DNA of 64,000 bases. Source: JAVWHP01 sp036639955. GTDB lineage: Bacteria; Bacillota_I; Bacilli_A; Erysipelotrichales; Erysipelotrichaceae. Below the pieces are notes generated by a model that was not told where the DNA came from, did not search any database, and worked only from the letters and a program-made list of their open reading frames with translations. Shown piece after piece: positions 17,820 to 26,997 of the stretch (positions within the stretch are counted from its first letter, which is position 1; every line of letters starts with the position of its first letter). Both the position numbers and the translations under genes were made by a program. Location: positions 50,781 to 114,780 of the forward strand of contig JAVWHP010000004.1 in assembly GCA_036639955.1 (NCBI GenBank), in the 5' to 3' direction.

Positions 17820-19593
17820 CAAAAAGGGAATGACCCTTGTAACAGTAATAGCCATATTTTCAATATGTCTATTACTAATTGTAGCGTTGATAGGAATTAC
17901 AACTAATGCTTATAACAGAGCAATTGATGAATTCAATTCTCAACAAGCATATGAAACTGCTCATTCTGTTAGTGAGTATATAGGAACTATGATTGCTGGT
18001 CCTGATGGATATAACAATTATAAATCAGAAATAAGAAAGACTATTGATGCAGTACCTGTTGGTACAGCACCAACTAAAGTATTTAATGTAAGTATTTCTA
18101 AAGATGGAAATGCTTTAGATACACAAGTAGGATCTACTAAGGTAGGTATGTATCGCTTTGATAATGGTGATGGATTACCTCCTGAACTTCGTGTATTAGT
18201 AACAACTATATACAATGATGAAGAAAGATCATTATTAACAAGATATCAAGGTAATGCACCTGGAGGTACAGTTAACCCTGAGGTAGCTAAGATATTAATG
18301 GGTTATAGTATTTATACTAATTCTTTTAGAGAAAGAGTATCAGATAGCAATCATATAGAAATTCCTATTGATAATCTAGAACCAGAATATTATTTAGAAA
18401 ATGATCCAACACCTGAAATAGTAGAAGATAATCAATATATTTATAATGATTATATAAAGAATCATTATGTTAACTATAATAAAGATGCGTTAGGGACTTC
18501 TGCTGCATATTTGTATGTTACAACATATGATAAGCAAAATGTACAACAAAATGTACCGCTTAAATTTAATGATAGTCCGGTAGGAACAAAAATAGATGAG
18601 AATCCAATGAACTATAAAAACCCAGATGCATCTAAAGTAACATTGATTGGTAATAATTATAGTAAAAAGGTTTTTGAATTTTCAAAACAAAAATCAGGGA
18701 CTAGTAAACCATTATTTAGAGTAATGTCTCATGAATCTGCTGGTTCGCAAAGTGCTACACATAATCTGCAAACATTCTATCCAACGGATAATGAAGATAA
18801 TCCATTTATATTAGGTGATTATAAAGATTCTAATGGAAATACAATCGCTAAACATGAAGCTACTTACCCAATTAAGATCAAGACGAAGAAAGTTCAAATG
18901 TATCCTTGGATTGTGCCAGAAACTCCATCGGCTAAATGTCCAACCAATGATGAAGGTGAAATTAATACTAATTGTGTTCTACCTAACGATTTGTCTGTTG
19001 ATCTTAAATATCGAAAAGATAAAGGTGAAGAGACTAAAGAACTATTTATATTAGGTGCTTCAAATAAACCTATTAAGTATACTGGTTCTCTTTGGACTGG
19101 AACAAAAGAAGGAACCGGATCACTTTCTGTTTTTATTAAAAGAGAGCCAAGCGATCCTCATCCTGAATTACCAATTAAAGTTGAATTTGATAATTTCCAA
19201 ATGGGGTCTGAAATAACAGGTGGTATTCTAGAAGGTCTTCCATATTTCTTAATCAGTAATGAAAAATTGGAAATTCTAATAGATGGAGAGTCAAGTTTTA
19301 CAGCGTTTATGTATTTACCAAACTCTACAATTGAATACAAAATAGATTCTACTCCAAAAAATAAATTAGCACTTCATCCTGAGTTTATGCCTAATAATCA
19401 AGGAAGCTATCCTAATGTTGCGGGAGGTATAGTTGCTCAAGAAATTATACTTGATACTAGAACATCAGGTAATAAAGGATTTGAAATGACTTACTTCCAA
19501 CCTCGTGATGCTGCGGCTGTTAATCTAAAGGTTACAGGTGGTTACTTGAATCATAGTTATATTAAAACAGGAACAGGGAAGGTGATTGACTAA
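17812..19593 (+). CDS. Large PilX/GspK-like pilus protein
   Basis: 593 residues. Starts MNNKKGMTLVTVIAIFSICLLLIVALI, a short basic leader ending KKG followed by a hydrophobic helix, like PilX_N or prepilin-type proteins but without the usual Glu+5. Residues after about 40 are a large extracellular region of beta-rich, low-similarity sequence. By position and size it could be a minor pilin at the tip or an adhesin. Only the N-terminus supports a family link. Its last base overlaps the next prepilin start. Confidence 0.65.
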   Translation: MNNKKGMTLVTVIAIFSICLLLIVALIGITTNAYNRAIDEFNSQQAYETAHSVSEYIGTMIAGPDGYNNYKSEIRKTIDAVPVGTAPTKVFNVSISKDGNALDTQVGSTKVGMYRFDNGDGLPPELRVLVTTIYNDEERSLLTRYQGNAPGGTVNPEVAKILMGYSIYTNSFRERVSDSNHIEIPIDNLEPEYYLENDPTPEIVEDNQYIYNDYIKNHYVNYNKDALGTSAAYLYVTTYDKQNVQQNVPLKFNDSPVGTKIDENPMNYKNPDASKVTLIGNNYSKKVFEFSKQKSGTSKPLFRVMSHESAGSQSATHNLQTFYPTDNEDNPFILGDYKDSNGNTIAKHEATYPIKIKTKKVQMYPWIVPETPSAKCPTNDEGEINTNCVLPNDLSVDLKYRKDKGEETKELFILGASNKPIKYTGSLWTGTKEGTGSLSVFIKREPSDPHPELPIKVEFDNFQMGSEITGGILEGLPYFLISNEKLEILIDGESSFTAFMYLPNSTIEYKIDSTPKNKLALHPEFMPNNQGSYPNVAGGIVAQEIILDTRTSGNKGFEMTYFQPRDAAAVNLKVTGGYLNHSYIKTGTGKVID

Positions 19594-19913
19594 TGAAAAA
19601 TAAAAATGGATTTACGTTAATCGAAATCGTTGTTTCGGTTGCAATATTATCAATCGTTTCGTTATTTATTTTGACATCGGTTACGTCAATTGTTGGAATA
19701 TACGTTAAAGGTATGAATATGCGTAAGGCAACTCATGAATTAACAAACTACGTGACAAATGGAGTTGTTGGCGAAACGGATATTGTCGGATCGGCTGAAA
19801 CAGATGTTGACTTTTCAATAGATGATGGAGCAGTTAAAAAATTTAAAGGAACAGTTAATATAAACAAAGCTACTAAAAATGAAGTTACTTTAAAGAACTT
19901 TGTAAAGAACTAG
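19593..19913 (+). CDS. Type IV prepilin-like protein (small)
   Basis: 106 residues. Class III signal NKNGFTLIEIVVSVAILSIVSLFIL is a clear prepilin N-terminus: cleavage after Gly, N-methylated Phe, Glu+5. The globular part is short, as in minor pilins or competence pseudopilins. It overlaps the previous gene by one base and precedes another prepilin by 11 bp. It should be processed by the peptidase at 20616-21374. Confidence 0.85.
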   Translation: MKNKNGFTLIEIVVSVAILSIVSLFILTSVTSIVGIYVKGMNMRKATHELTNYVTNGVVGETDIVGSAETDVDFSIDDGAVKKFKGTVNINKATKNEVTLKNFVKN

Positions 19914-19924
19914 GAGGGGTAATT

Positions 19925-20485
19925 ATGAATAATAAAAAGGGTGTTACACTAATTGAGTTAATCATTGTTACTGCACTTCTAACACTTGTATTAGGTGCTA
20001 TATGGGCAATGTTCCAACCAGTTACGCAATTGTTTGGTGATACAACAGCTAGTGTAGATATTCAAAATACTGGAGAAATTATTGTTGCTCAGATTAGTGA
20101 AGAATTAAGATTTGCTACTGGGGAATTCTCTTATATGGATGTGCCAGATACAACAAGTGGTGACTGTATAGGAGTAGTTGATGGAAAAGTTGTTGCAAGA
20201 ATTGCATCAACTGGATTAGATCGACAAGTAATAAATGAAGGAGTTTATTCAAACTATAAAGTTGAATTAAACTACTTACATGAAGGATTCCGTTCAGGAT
20301 ATTCTAATATTGAATTAAAAATATTAGATAAAGATGGAGTTCAAAAATTAAAGATTAATAAGCAAATACAATTATTAAATTACCAGACTGGTACAAGTGG
20401 ACCAATCGGTACCTTAACTCAAAAGGTAGGTTTAACTGATAAAGATGCTAAATGGTTCTGTACTAATAAACCAGTTACACCTTAG
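19925..20485 (+). CDS. Type IV prepilin-like protein
   Basis: 186 residues. N-terminus NNKKGVTLIELIIVTALLTLVLGAI matches the prepilin signal (cleavage after KKG, Val+1, Glu+5). The globular domain ends with a single Cys (WFCTNKP). It could be the major pilin or a GspJ-like minor pilin; its size suits the latter. It is the last plus-strand gene before the inverted peptidase gene. SD is AGGAGGGG. Confidence 0.85.
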   Translation: MNNKKGVTLIELIIVTALLTLVLGAIWAMFQPVTQLFGDTTASVDIQNTGEIIVAQISEELRFATGEFSYMDVPDTTSGDCIGVVDGKVVARIASTGLDRQVINEGVYSNYKVELNYLHEGFRSGYSNIELKILDKDGVQKLKINKQIQLLNYQTGTSGPIGTLTQKVGLTDKDAKWFCTNKPVTP

Positions 20486-20571
20486 AAAGTAACGGTGTAG
20501 TTACTTAAAGGGGATAAAGATGGAACCTGATAAGGAATGAAATTTAAATAATTGAGCTAAGTGATAACAAA

Positions 20572-20602
20572 AAAGTAGTCGTTGCTTAATGCAATGACTA
20601 CT
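20572..20602. terminator. Hairpin between the convergent prepilin and peptidase genes
   Basis: AAGTAGTCGTTGC and GCAATGACTACTT form a 13-bp stem (one G-T) with a short loop. There is no long T run on the plus side, but AAAA at its 5' edge gives a U run on the minus strand. Confidence 0.6.
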
Positions 20603-20615
20603 TAGTTGTTGATTG

Positions 20616-21374
20616 CTATCTACCAAGTAATGATAAATACCAATTTGCAATTTGAGGACCATATAGTGATGCAGTATAAATACCAAACGCTAAGAATGGA
20701 CCAAAAGGCATTTGAGCTTTACCGCTCTTCTTCTTCTTTGCCATTAAGAAACAAGCAAAGATTCCACCAGCAATTATACCAATAAATGCTGCTACAATGA
20801 TACTTTTAGTACCAAGAAGGAAACCGGCACAAGCCATTAAACGGACATCACCGCCACCAAAGCCTCCTTTGGTTAAATAACCAATAAGAAGTAATGGAAC
20901 GGAAATGATGAGCATCCCTATGATGCGATCACTTATAATTACATTTCCGAACAACATAGAAACGATAGCCAAAGCAACTAGAAATAAGTTGGTACGGTTA
21001 AGAATTTCCATAGTGTCAATATCAATCATCGTTATAACAATTAAGTCAGCTAATAACAAAGCGTTAATAACAAACTCAATTGACAAACCAAAGTGATAGA
21101 AAGAAAATGTAAAACCAAGTGCAGTAAGTGTTTCGATAAGAGGATAGCGATAAGAAATATGGCTACCACAATAACGACATTTACCCTTCAAAAATAGGAA
21201 TGAGAAGATAGGTACTAAATCCTTTGCCTTAAGCTGTGTATCACAATCTGTACAGTGAGAGAAACCTTTCACAACAGTAATGTTCTTAGGGAAACGATAA
21301 ATTAATACGTTTAAGAAAGAACCGATGATAGACCCTAATGCAAAGATGTAGCAATACATCAAAATTTCTAACAT
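20616..21374 (-). CDS. pilD: Prepilin peptidase (PilD family)
   Basis: 252 residues. Membrane aspartyl protease and N-methylase that matures the prepilins. The N-terminal domain has GSIIGSFLNVLIYRFP and two CxxC pairs (HCTDCD, CRYCGS). The catalytic aspartates are in MIDIDTMEI and GGGDVRLM. Several membrane helices follow. It lies on the opposite strand between the prepilin genes and pilB. SD GGGGTGA precedes the ATG. Confidence 0.95.
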   Translation of the reverse strand: MLEILMYCYIFALGSIIGSFLNVLIYRFPKNITVVKGFSHCTDCDTQLKAKDLVPIFSFLFLKGKCRYCGSHISYRYPLIETLTALGFTFSFYHFGLSIEFVINALLLADLIVITMIDIDTMEILNRTNLFLVALAIVSMLFGNVIISDRIIGMLIISVPLLLIGYLTKGGFGGGDVRLMACAGFLLGTKSIIVAAFIGIIAGGIFACFLMAKKKKSGKAQMPFGPFLAFGIYTASLYGPQIANWYLSLLGR

Positions 21375-21396
21375 TGAATCACCCCATCAATATAAT
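21368..21396 (+). promoter_or_regulatory. Possible promoter for pilB-pilT
   Basis: TATAAT at 21391-21396 with CTAACA 17 bp upstream (21368-21373). It overlaps the 5' end of the divergent pilD gene. Confidence 0.4.
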
Positions 21397-21433
21397 ACAA
21401 TAAATATTGATAAGAAACAATAGGAGGTAAAAT

Positions 21434-23125
21434 ATGAAAAAGAATATTCGACTTGGTCAAGTACTATTAGAAGAAAATAAAATTACTGAGCCACAACTAG
21501 AAATTGCACTGCAAAAACAAAAAGAAACCAAAGGAAAAAGATTAGGTGAAATACTAATTGAACTTGGTTTTATACAAGAAACTAGTATGTTAGAATCGCT
21601 TGCTAAAAGATTAAATATTGATTATATTTCAAATTTTAGTGATCAGATAGATGTAGAAACTACAAGAGTAGTAAGTGAAGCATTAGTAAAAAAGAATAAT
21701 ATAGTACCTCTATACATTAGAGATGGTATATTACATGTAGCAACTAATGATCCACTTAACTTCTATGGAATAGATGATATAGCAATGTCATCAGGATTAG
21801 AAATACAAGTATCAATAGCATCTAAAAAAGATGTTGATGATGCAATAGAAAAGTTATATGCTAAAGCTGGAACAAGACAAATAATAGATGATGTTAATAA
21901 TGAGTATCAAGATTATGATGCTAACGCATTATCATTAGAAGAAGCAACTGACTCAACAGAAAGAATAGATGCTTCTCCAGTAGTTCAGTTAGTAAATAAC
22001 TTAGTAAAAGAAGCACAACAAGCAAATGCCAGTGATATCCACGTTGAGCCATTAAAAGAAACTACAAGAGTAAGATTCAGAATAGATGGAGACCTAGTAG
22101 AACACCAGATATTAAAAGCAAATGTACATGATTTATTAGTAACAAGAATTAAGATATTAAGTGGAATGAATATAGCAGAAAAAAGAATTCCATTAGATGG
22201 AGGATTCGCAATACAATTCCCATCAGTAAAAGTAGATATCCGTGTATCTACACTACCAACAATTTACGGAGAAAAAGTAGTTATGCGTTTACTAGGAAGT
22301 GATGCTAGTATAAACTATGATATAGATGAATTAGGACTATCAGAAAATAACTATAAGTTTGTTACAAGAGCAACTATGAATTCAAATGGAATTATATTAG
22401 TAACAGGACCTACTGGATCAGGAAAGTCTACAACTACTTATTCAGTACTACAAAAGATAAGTAGTCCTAAAATTAATATAGTATCAGTAGAAGACCCAGT
22501 AGAAAAATCATTTAATAATATTACACAAGTACAAGTTAACTCTAAAGTAGGATTAACATTTGCTAGTGGATTAAGAAGTATACTAAGACAGGACCCCGAT
22601 GTAGTAATGATCGGAGAGATTCGTGATGAAGAAACAGCTTCTATCGCAGTTAGAGCAGCCATTACAGGACATTTAGTTTTATCTACAATCCATACTAATG
22701 ATGCAATATCTACAGTATCAAGACTTATAGATATGGGAGTTGAAGCATATTTAGTTGCTGCTTCTGTTAGATGTATTATATCTCAAAGATTAGTTAAGAA
22801 ATTATGTCCACATTGTAAACAAAAAAGATTACTAACAAGTGATGAAAGTAAACTAATTGGAGAAGATTTAGATTATGTATATGAACCTAAAGGATGTCCA
22901 TTCTGTAATAGTACAGGATATAAAGGAAGAACTGCTATACATGAAGTATTAAATATAGATAGAGTTATATCTAGAATGATATCTAATAATGAAAACTTAG
23001 ATGTTATAAAGGCACAAGCATTAAAGAACAATATGAGTACATTAAAACAAGAATCTGTAAGACTATTAAAAGAAGGATTTACATCAATGGATGAAGTAAT
23101 TAAATTGATTTACTCAATTGAGTAA
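21434..23125 (+). CDS. pilB: Pilus assembly ATPase PilB
   Basis: 563 residues. N-terminal MshEN domain (LGQVLLEENKITEPQLE) followed by the secretion ATPase core: Walker A GPTGSGKST, Asp box near VEDPVEKS, Walker B MIGEIRDEET, His box TGHLVLSTIHTND. A zinc tetracysteine CPHCKQ...CPFCNSTGY follows. It hexamerises at the inner face and drives pilus extension through PilC. pilT follows at 14 bp. Confidence 0.97.
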   Translation: MKKNIRLGQVLLEENKITEPQLEIALQKQKETKGKRLGEILIELGFIQETSMLESLAKRLNIDYISNFSDQIDVETTRVVSEALVKKNNIVPLYIRDGILHVATNDPLNFYGIDDIAMSSGLEIQVSIASKKDVDDAIEKLYAKAGTRQIIDDVNNEYQDYDANALSLEEATDSTERIDASPVVQLVNNLVKEAQQANASDIHVEPLKETTRVRFRIDGDLVEHQILKANVHDLLVTRIKILSGMNIAEKRIPLDGGFAIQFPSVKVDIRVSTLPTIYGEKVVMRLLGSDASINYDIDELGLSENNYKFVTRATMNSNGIILVTGPTGSGKSTTTYSVLQKISSPKINIVSVEDPVEKSFNNITQVQVNSKVGLTFASGLRSILRQDPDVVMIGEIRDEETASIAVRAAITGHLVLSTIHTNDAISTVSRLIDMGVEAYLVAASVRCIISQRLVKKLCPHCKQKRLLTSDESKLIGEDLDYVYEPKGCPFCNSTGYKGRTAIHEVLNIDRVISRMISNNENLDVIKAQALKNNMSTLKQESVRLLKEGFTSMDEVIKLIYSIE

Positions 23126-23139
23126 GGGAGACAAATAAA

Positions 23140-24192
23140 ATGATAGAAACATACCTACAAATTTCAAGACAAGTAAAAGCGAGTGATTTACACATTACAT
23201 TTGGTTTAGCACCAGTTATAAGAGTTAAGGGTTTATTACAAACTATATCTGATGAAAGATTAGGAGATGCTGAAATTGACGCTATGTTAGATTCAATATT
23301 GACTGATAAAGAAAAGGAACATTTTGCAAAAGGTAATGATGTCGATACAGCGTTCTCAGATGCTGATAATCTAAGATACCGTGTTAATGCTTATAGACAA
23401 AAAGATCATGCAGCTATGGCTATTCGTTTGCTTTCTGATCACATTCCTACATTAGATTCATTAGGATTACCAAAGGTTATGAAAGAATTATGTAATTTAC
23501 CTAGAGGGTTAAATATAGTTACTGGACCTACTGGTTCTGGTAAGTCTACTTCTTTAGCAGCTATGATAGATTATATTAATACTAATAAGAAACTTCATAT
23601 ATTAACTATGGAGGATCCTATTGAGTATATACATGAACATAAATCATGTATGATTAACCAAAGAGAAATTGGTAAAGATTCTAAAGATTATAATGCTGCC
23701 TTAAAGTCAGCATTACGTGAAGATCCAGATGTTATACTAGTAGGAGAGTTACGTGATTTTGAAACTATATCATTAGCTACTACTGCTGCCGAGACTGGAC
23801 ATTTAGTTTTCGCTACACTACATACACGTGGTGCTGCTCAAACTATTGACCGTATGGTTGATGTATTCCCTCCACACCAACAAGAACAGATTAGAACACA
23901 GTTAGCTAACTGTTTAAAATCTGTTATGTCTCAACAATTATTACCTAGAAAAGATGAAAATGGACGTATTGCTGCTTTTGAAATCATGGTTGTTAATGAT
24001 GCAATTGCTAACTTAGTACGTGAGAATAAATCTTATCAAATACAAACTGTTATGCAAACTAGTCATGCTTCAGGTATGATTACACTAGATGCTTATTTAG
24101 CAGAACTAGTACAAGCAGGAGAAATAACATTAGAAGTAGCATTAGAAAAATGTAATAGTAAGGATTCTTTTAGAAGATTTACTAGAGGTTAG
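23140..24192 (+). CDS. pilT: Pilus retraction ATPase PilT
   Basis: 350 residues. PAS-like N-terminal domain, Walker A GPTGSGKST, Walker B LVGELRDFETI and the His-box region ETGHLVFATLHT. The PilT-type signature AIRLLSDHIPTL and the C-terminal helices are present. It powers pilus retraction, so the pili are probably dynamic (twitching or DNA uptake). A strong terminator follows, so this ends the pilus locus. Confidence 0.96.
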   Translation: MIETYLQISRQVKASDLHITFGLAPVIRVKGLLQTISDERLGDAEIDAMLDSILTDKEKEHFAKGNDVDTAFSDADNLRYRVNAYRQKDHAAMAIRLLSDHIPTLDSLGLPKVMKELCNLPRGLNIVTGPTGSGKSTSLAAMIDYINTNKKLHILTMEDPIEYIHEHKSCMINQREIGKDSKDYNAALKSALREDPDVILVGELRDFETISLATTAAETGHLVFATLHTRGAAQTIDRMVDVFPPHQQEQIRTQLANCLKSVMSQQLLPRKDENGRIAAFEIMVVNDAIANLVRENKSYQIQTVMQTSHASGMITLDAYLAELVQAGEITLEVALEKCNSKDSFRRFTRG

Positions 24193-24204
24193 AAAAGATT
24201 ATGG

Positions 24205-24240
24205 AAGGATGTACATTCTAAAGAATGTACATCCTTTTAT
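24205..24240 (+). terminator. Intrinsic terminator after pilT
   Basis: AAGGATGTACATTCT/AGAATGTACATCCTT hairpin followed by TTTAT. Confidence 0.9.
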
Positions 24241-24291
24241 ATTGGGTAATATTTATAAAGAGTAGGGTATACTAAATATAGGATGTGAGAT

Positions 24292-25458
24292 ATGAATAAA
24301 AAATTATGGAAGTATCATTTATTGAGTATATTAGTTTTTATTAGTATTTCTTTTATTACTACTCAGATTATACCTTTTCTTATTAGTTTAGGTTACAATA
24401 CTATAGAGAGAGGTTATATATTAGCTAGTATTAGTATTATGGGTATTATAAGTACTATTATATTTGGTTATTTATTTGATCATTATAAAAGATATAAAAG
24501 AGTATTTATGATTGGTTATATTATATTGATTGTTGGTAGTGTAGTTATGTTTAATATAACCAATCATAATATATATTATACCCTTATAATCATAGGCCTC
24601 GTAGGAGGCCTAGCAAAGTGTATTACAAGCCTTTTAGAAACTTGGATGCTATTTATTGGTAAAGATAAATATGGACGATTAAGGGCCTCAGGGGCCCTAG
24701 GACTAGCAATAGCTAGTCCTGTAGCTGGCTACATCGTCCATATATATACTTATACAACACTAATTACAATTAGTGTTGTAATTAGTTTTCTTACAATATT
24801 ATTATTATTTAATATTAAAGAAGAAAAGAAAACTAATACCAATAAAATATATATAAAAGATATAAAAGAATTAATAACTAATAAAAGATATATTATATTA
24901 ATATTAATATTCTTATCTATTTATATGATAGGTACAGCAGATCAATATGTAGTAATAGATAAGATGTTAAGGCTTGGTTCTACCACAGAGTTAGTTGGTG
25001 TAAAATTTGCTGTTCAATCTATTATGGAGATACCTATATTTATTATAGGTAGTAAGTTATTAAAGAGATTTAAAGCTATACATCTATTATTATTAGGTAC
25101 TATATTATATGCTATAAAGTTTATAGGGTATGGTTACTTTCAAACTCCTATACTTATTATAGCAGTAGCTAGTTTACAATTAGTTACGTTACCTCTATTA
25201 TTATTAACTAGTAAAGTTTTAATAAATGAGGTAACGTCTAGTAAGTTAAAAGCTACTGCACAAATGTTAGCTATGGCTATATATATAGGTATATCAGGTT
25301 TAATTACTCCTATAATAACTAGTAATTTAAGTAATAATATAGGATATGATAATACTTTATATATAGTAGCAGGATTCTTTATAATACCTTTATTATTAAT
25401 TATATATTATAGAAAACTAGAAAGTACTTGCAATAGTAATAGTGATGCGTTAAAATAA
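24292..25458 (+). CDS. MFS transporter
   Basis: 388 residues with about 12 hydrophobic helices. The loop sequence GYLFDHYKRYKR matches the MFS motif between helices 2 and 3. YGRLRASGALGLAIASPVAGY resembles the yGriRlwGS motif of the LacY/nucleoside-symporter-like MFS group. Substrate unknown. Codon choice in this gene produces at least six long hairpins (24506-25237). The lysine-operon promoter overlaps its last codons, which raises the question of coupling to lysine metabolism. Confidence 0.82.
   Translation: MNKKLWKYHLLSILVFISISFITTQIIPFLISLGYNTIERGYILASISIMGIISTIIFGYLFDHYKRYKRVFMIGYIILIVGSVVMFNITNHNIYYTLIIIGLVGGLAKCITSLLETWMLFIGKDKYGRLRASGALGLAIASPVAGYIVHIYTYTTLITISVVISFLTILLLFNIKEEKKTNTNKIYIKDIKELITNKRYIILILIFLSIYMIGTADQYVVIDKMLRLGSTTELVGVKFAVQSIMEIPIFIIGSKLLKRFKAIHLLLLGTILYAIKFIGYGYFQTPILIIAVASLQLVTLPLLLLTSKVLINEVTSSKLKATAQMLAMAIYIGISGLITPIITSNLSNNIGYDNTLYIVAGFFIIPLLLIIYYRKLESTCNSNSDALK
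24506..24569 (+). repeat. 18-bp perfect inverted repeat in the MFS gene
   Basis: TTATGATTGGTTATATTA (24506-24523) and its exact reverse complement (24552-24569), 28-nt loop. Confidence 0.85.
24593..24743 (+). repeat. Nested hairpin cluster in the MFS gene
   Basis: TAGGCCTC-GTAG-GAGGCCTA (24593-24612). Then an 11-bp outer stem ATATGGACGAT/ATCGTCCATAT (24669-24679 and 24733-24743) encloses AGGGCC/GGCCCT, AGGACTAGC/GCTAGTCCT (24699-24720) and GTAGC/GCTAC. This is unusually GC-rich for the neighbourhood. Confidence 0.8.
24753..24780 (+). repeat. 13-bp perfect hairpin in the MFS gene
   Basis: TACAACACTAATT, 2-nt loop AC, exact complement AATTAGTGTTGTA. Confidence 0.85.
25186..25237 (+). repeat. 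10-bp perfect inverted repeat in the MFS gene
   Basis: ACGTTACCTC (25186-25195) and GAGGTAACGT (25228-25237), with further pairing inside. An 8-bp stem TACCTATA/TATAGGTA lies upstream at 25031-25051. Confidence 0.65.
25428..25456 (+). promoter_or_regulatory. Promoter of the lysine operon
   Basis: TTGCAA at 25428-25433, 17 bp, TAAAAT at 25451-25456, inside the last codons of the MFS gene. The predicted start near 25463 matches the riboswitch 5' end. Confidence 0.65.
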
Positions 25459-25464
25459 ACTTGT

Positions 25465-25628
25465 ATTCGATAGAGGTGCAAACGATAAGAAAATATTAAG
25501 AGTCGGTAGACATTAGATTAATATTAGAGGTAAGTTTGCCGAATTAAGTTTATAGACATATAAACTTAATGGGAGTATAGCTAATAACTATACTACTGTC
25601 TACTTCATGTAGGTGAGCTATCTTAATG
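25465..25628 (+). promoter_or_regulatory. Lysine riboswitch
   Basis: Conserved blocks in order: GATAGAGGTGCAAACG near 25469, AGAGTCGGTAGAC (25500), AGTTTGCCGAA (25534), ACTACTGTCTACTTCATGTA and AGGTGAGCTATC (25611-25622). These match the L-box consensus. Known L-box RNAs terminate transcription when lysine is bound. Downstream genes are lysA, dapA and dapB. Confidence 0.93.
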
Positions 25629-25646
25629 ACATTAATGTAATATTTT

Positions 25647-25682
25647 AACGTCAGTAAGCTTGCAGGCCTACTGACGTTTTTT
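25647..25682 (+). terminator. Lysine-riboswitch terminator
   Basis: AACGTCAGTA/TACTGACGTT stem followed by a T run, 14 bp before lysA. Confidence 0.9.
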
Positions 25683-25695
25683 AATAGGAGGCAAT

Positions 25696-26979
25696 ATGAC
25701 AAATAAAATTTTAGAAATCGGTGGTGTCCCTTGTACAAACTTAGTAAAAGCTTGTGGAACTCCCTTATATGTTTATGATGAAACTAAACTTATAAATCAA
25801 TTTGATTTATATCATAGTTATTTTAAATCTAAAGCATTCACAACAGAAGTAATATATGCTTCTAAAGCATTCTCTTGTATAGAGATGGTTAAACTAGTAA
25901 AACAATGCCACGCATCTTTAGATGTAGTAAGTGGTGGAGAATTACAAACAGCTAAACTTTGTAATATGGATATGAACAATGTTTACTTCCATGGAAATAA
26001 CAAAACAGAAGAAGAACTAGCAATGGCTTTTGAATATTCATGTAATATAGTTATGGATAATGTTATGGAATGCCAAAGAATAGTATCCATAGCTAATAAA
26101 CTAAAAAAGCATATAAATTTATTATTAAGAGTAAACCCTGGAGTAGAAGCTCATACTCATGAATATATAGTAACTGCTAAACTAGACTCTAAATTTGGAA
26201 TAAGCATCACAAGAGATGCCCAATTAGCTGAAATAATGAACCTAGTTAAATCTAGTGAATATACTAATTTTATTGGTTTTCATTCACATATAGGTTCTCA
26301 AATATTTGATACAGAAGCATTCAAAGTAGCTATAGAAACATTAGTTAACTTTACTAATAAGATGTCTAAAACTTATAATATTAATTTACCTGTATTAAAT
26401 ATAGGTGGAGGCTTTGGAGTACGTTATACAGATGAAGATAAACCTTTAGCTGTTAAAGATATGTGTAGTGTTCTTATTTCTACATTAGAAAAAGAATTAG
26501 CTAAGAATCCTACAACTATTAAGAAAGTAATGATAGAACCAGGTAGATCAATTGTAGGAGAAGCTGGTTATACTTTATATAGTGTAGGTTTTCAAAAAGA
26601 AACTGTTAATAAGAAATATATCTTTGTTGATGGTGGTATGAATGATAACATTAGAGTAGCTTTATATCAAGCTAAATATGATTGTAAAGTAGCTAATAAA
26701 ATGGATTTACCTGCTACACAAACAGTTAGTGTAGCTGGTAAATGTTGTGAATCTGGAGATATCCTTGTAGAAGGTATTAAATTACCAGAAGTAGTAGAAG
26801 GAGATATATTAGCATTCTATACTACTGGAGCTTATGGTTATTCAATGGCAAGTAACTACAATCGTTTAAATAAACCAGCAGTAGTATTTGCTAAAGATGG
26901 TAAAGCAAGAATTGTAGTAAAAAGAGAAAGTATTCAAGATCAATTATCAAATGATATAAATGAAGAGATTGCTTTTTAG
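25696..26979 (+). CDS. lysA: Diaminopimelate decarboxylase
   Basis: 427 residues. PLP enzyme that decarboxylates meso-diaminopimelate to lysine, the last step of the pathway. PLP lysine in IYASKAFSC near residue 56; GFHSHIGSQ; glycine loop LNIGGGFGVRY; EPGRSIVGEAG; CCESGD supplies the second active-site cysteine. The SD is GGAGG. It is the first gene of a lysine-repressed operon with dapA and dapB. Confidence 0.97.
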   Translation: MTNKILEIGGVPCTNLVKACGTPLYVYDETKLINQFDLYHSYFKSKAFTTEVIYASKAFSCIEMVKLVKQCHASLDVVSGGELQTAKLCNMDMNNVYFHGNNKTEEELAMAFEYSCNIVMDNVMECQRIVSIANKLKKHINLLLRVNPGVEAHTHEYIVTAKLDSKFGISITRDAQLAEIMNLVKSSEYTNFIGFHSHIGSQIFDTEAFKVAIETLVNFTNKMSKTYNINLPVLNIGGGFGVRYTDEDKPLAVKDMCSVLISTLEKELAKNPTTIKKVMIEPGRSIVGEAGYTLYSVGFQKETVNKKYIFVDGGMNDNIRVALYQAKYDCKVANKMDLPATQTVSVAGKCCESGDILVEGIKLPEVVEGDILAFYTTGAYGYSMASNYNRLNKPAVVFAKDGKARIVVKRESIQDQLSNDINEEIAF

Positions 26980-26997
26980 CAATAGGAGGAGAAACTT

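Noticed and set aside
20518..20545. Short ORF after the prepilin genes, preceded by a good SD
   Set aside because: The frame from ATG 20520 closes after six codons, and no longer frame is open; it may be a gene remnant but cannot be supported.
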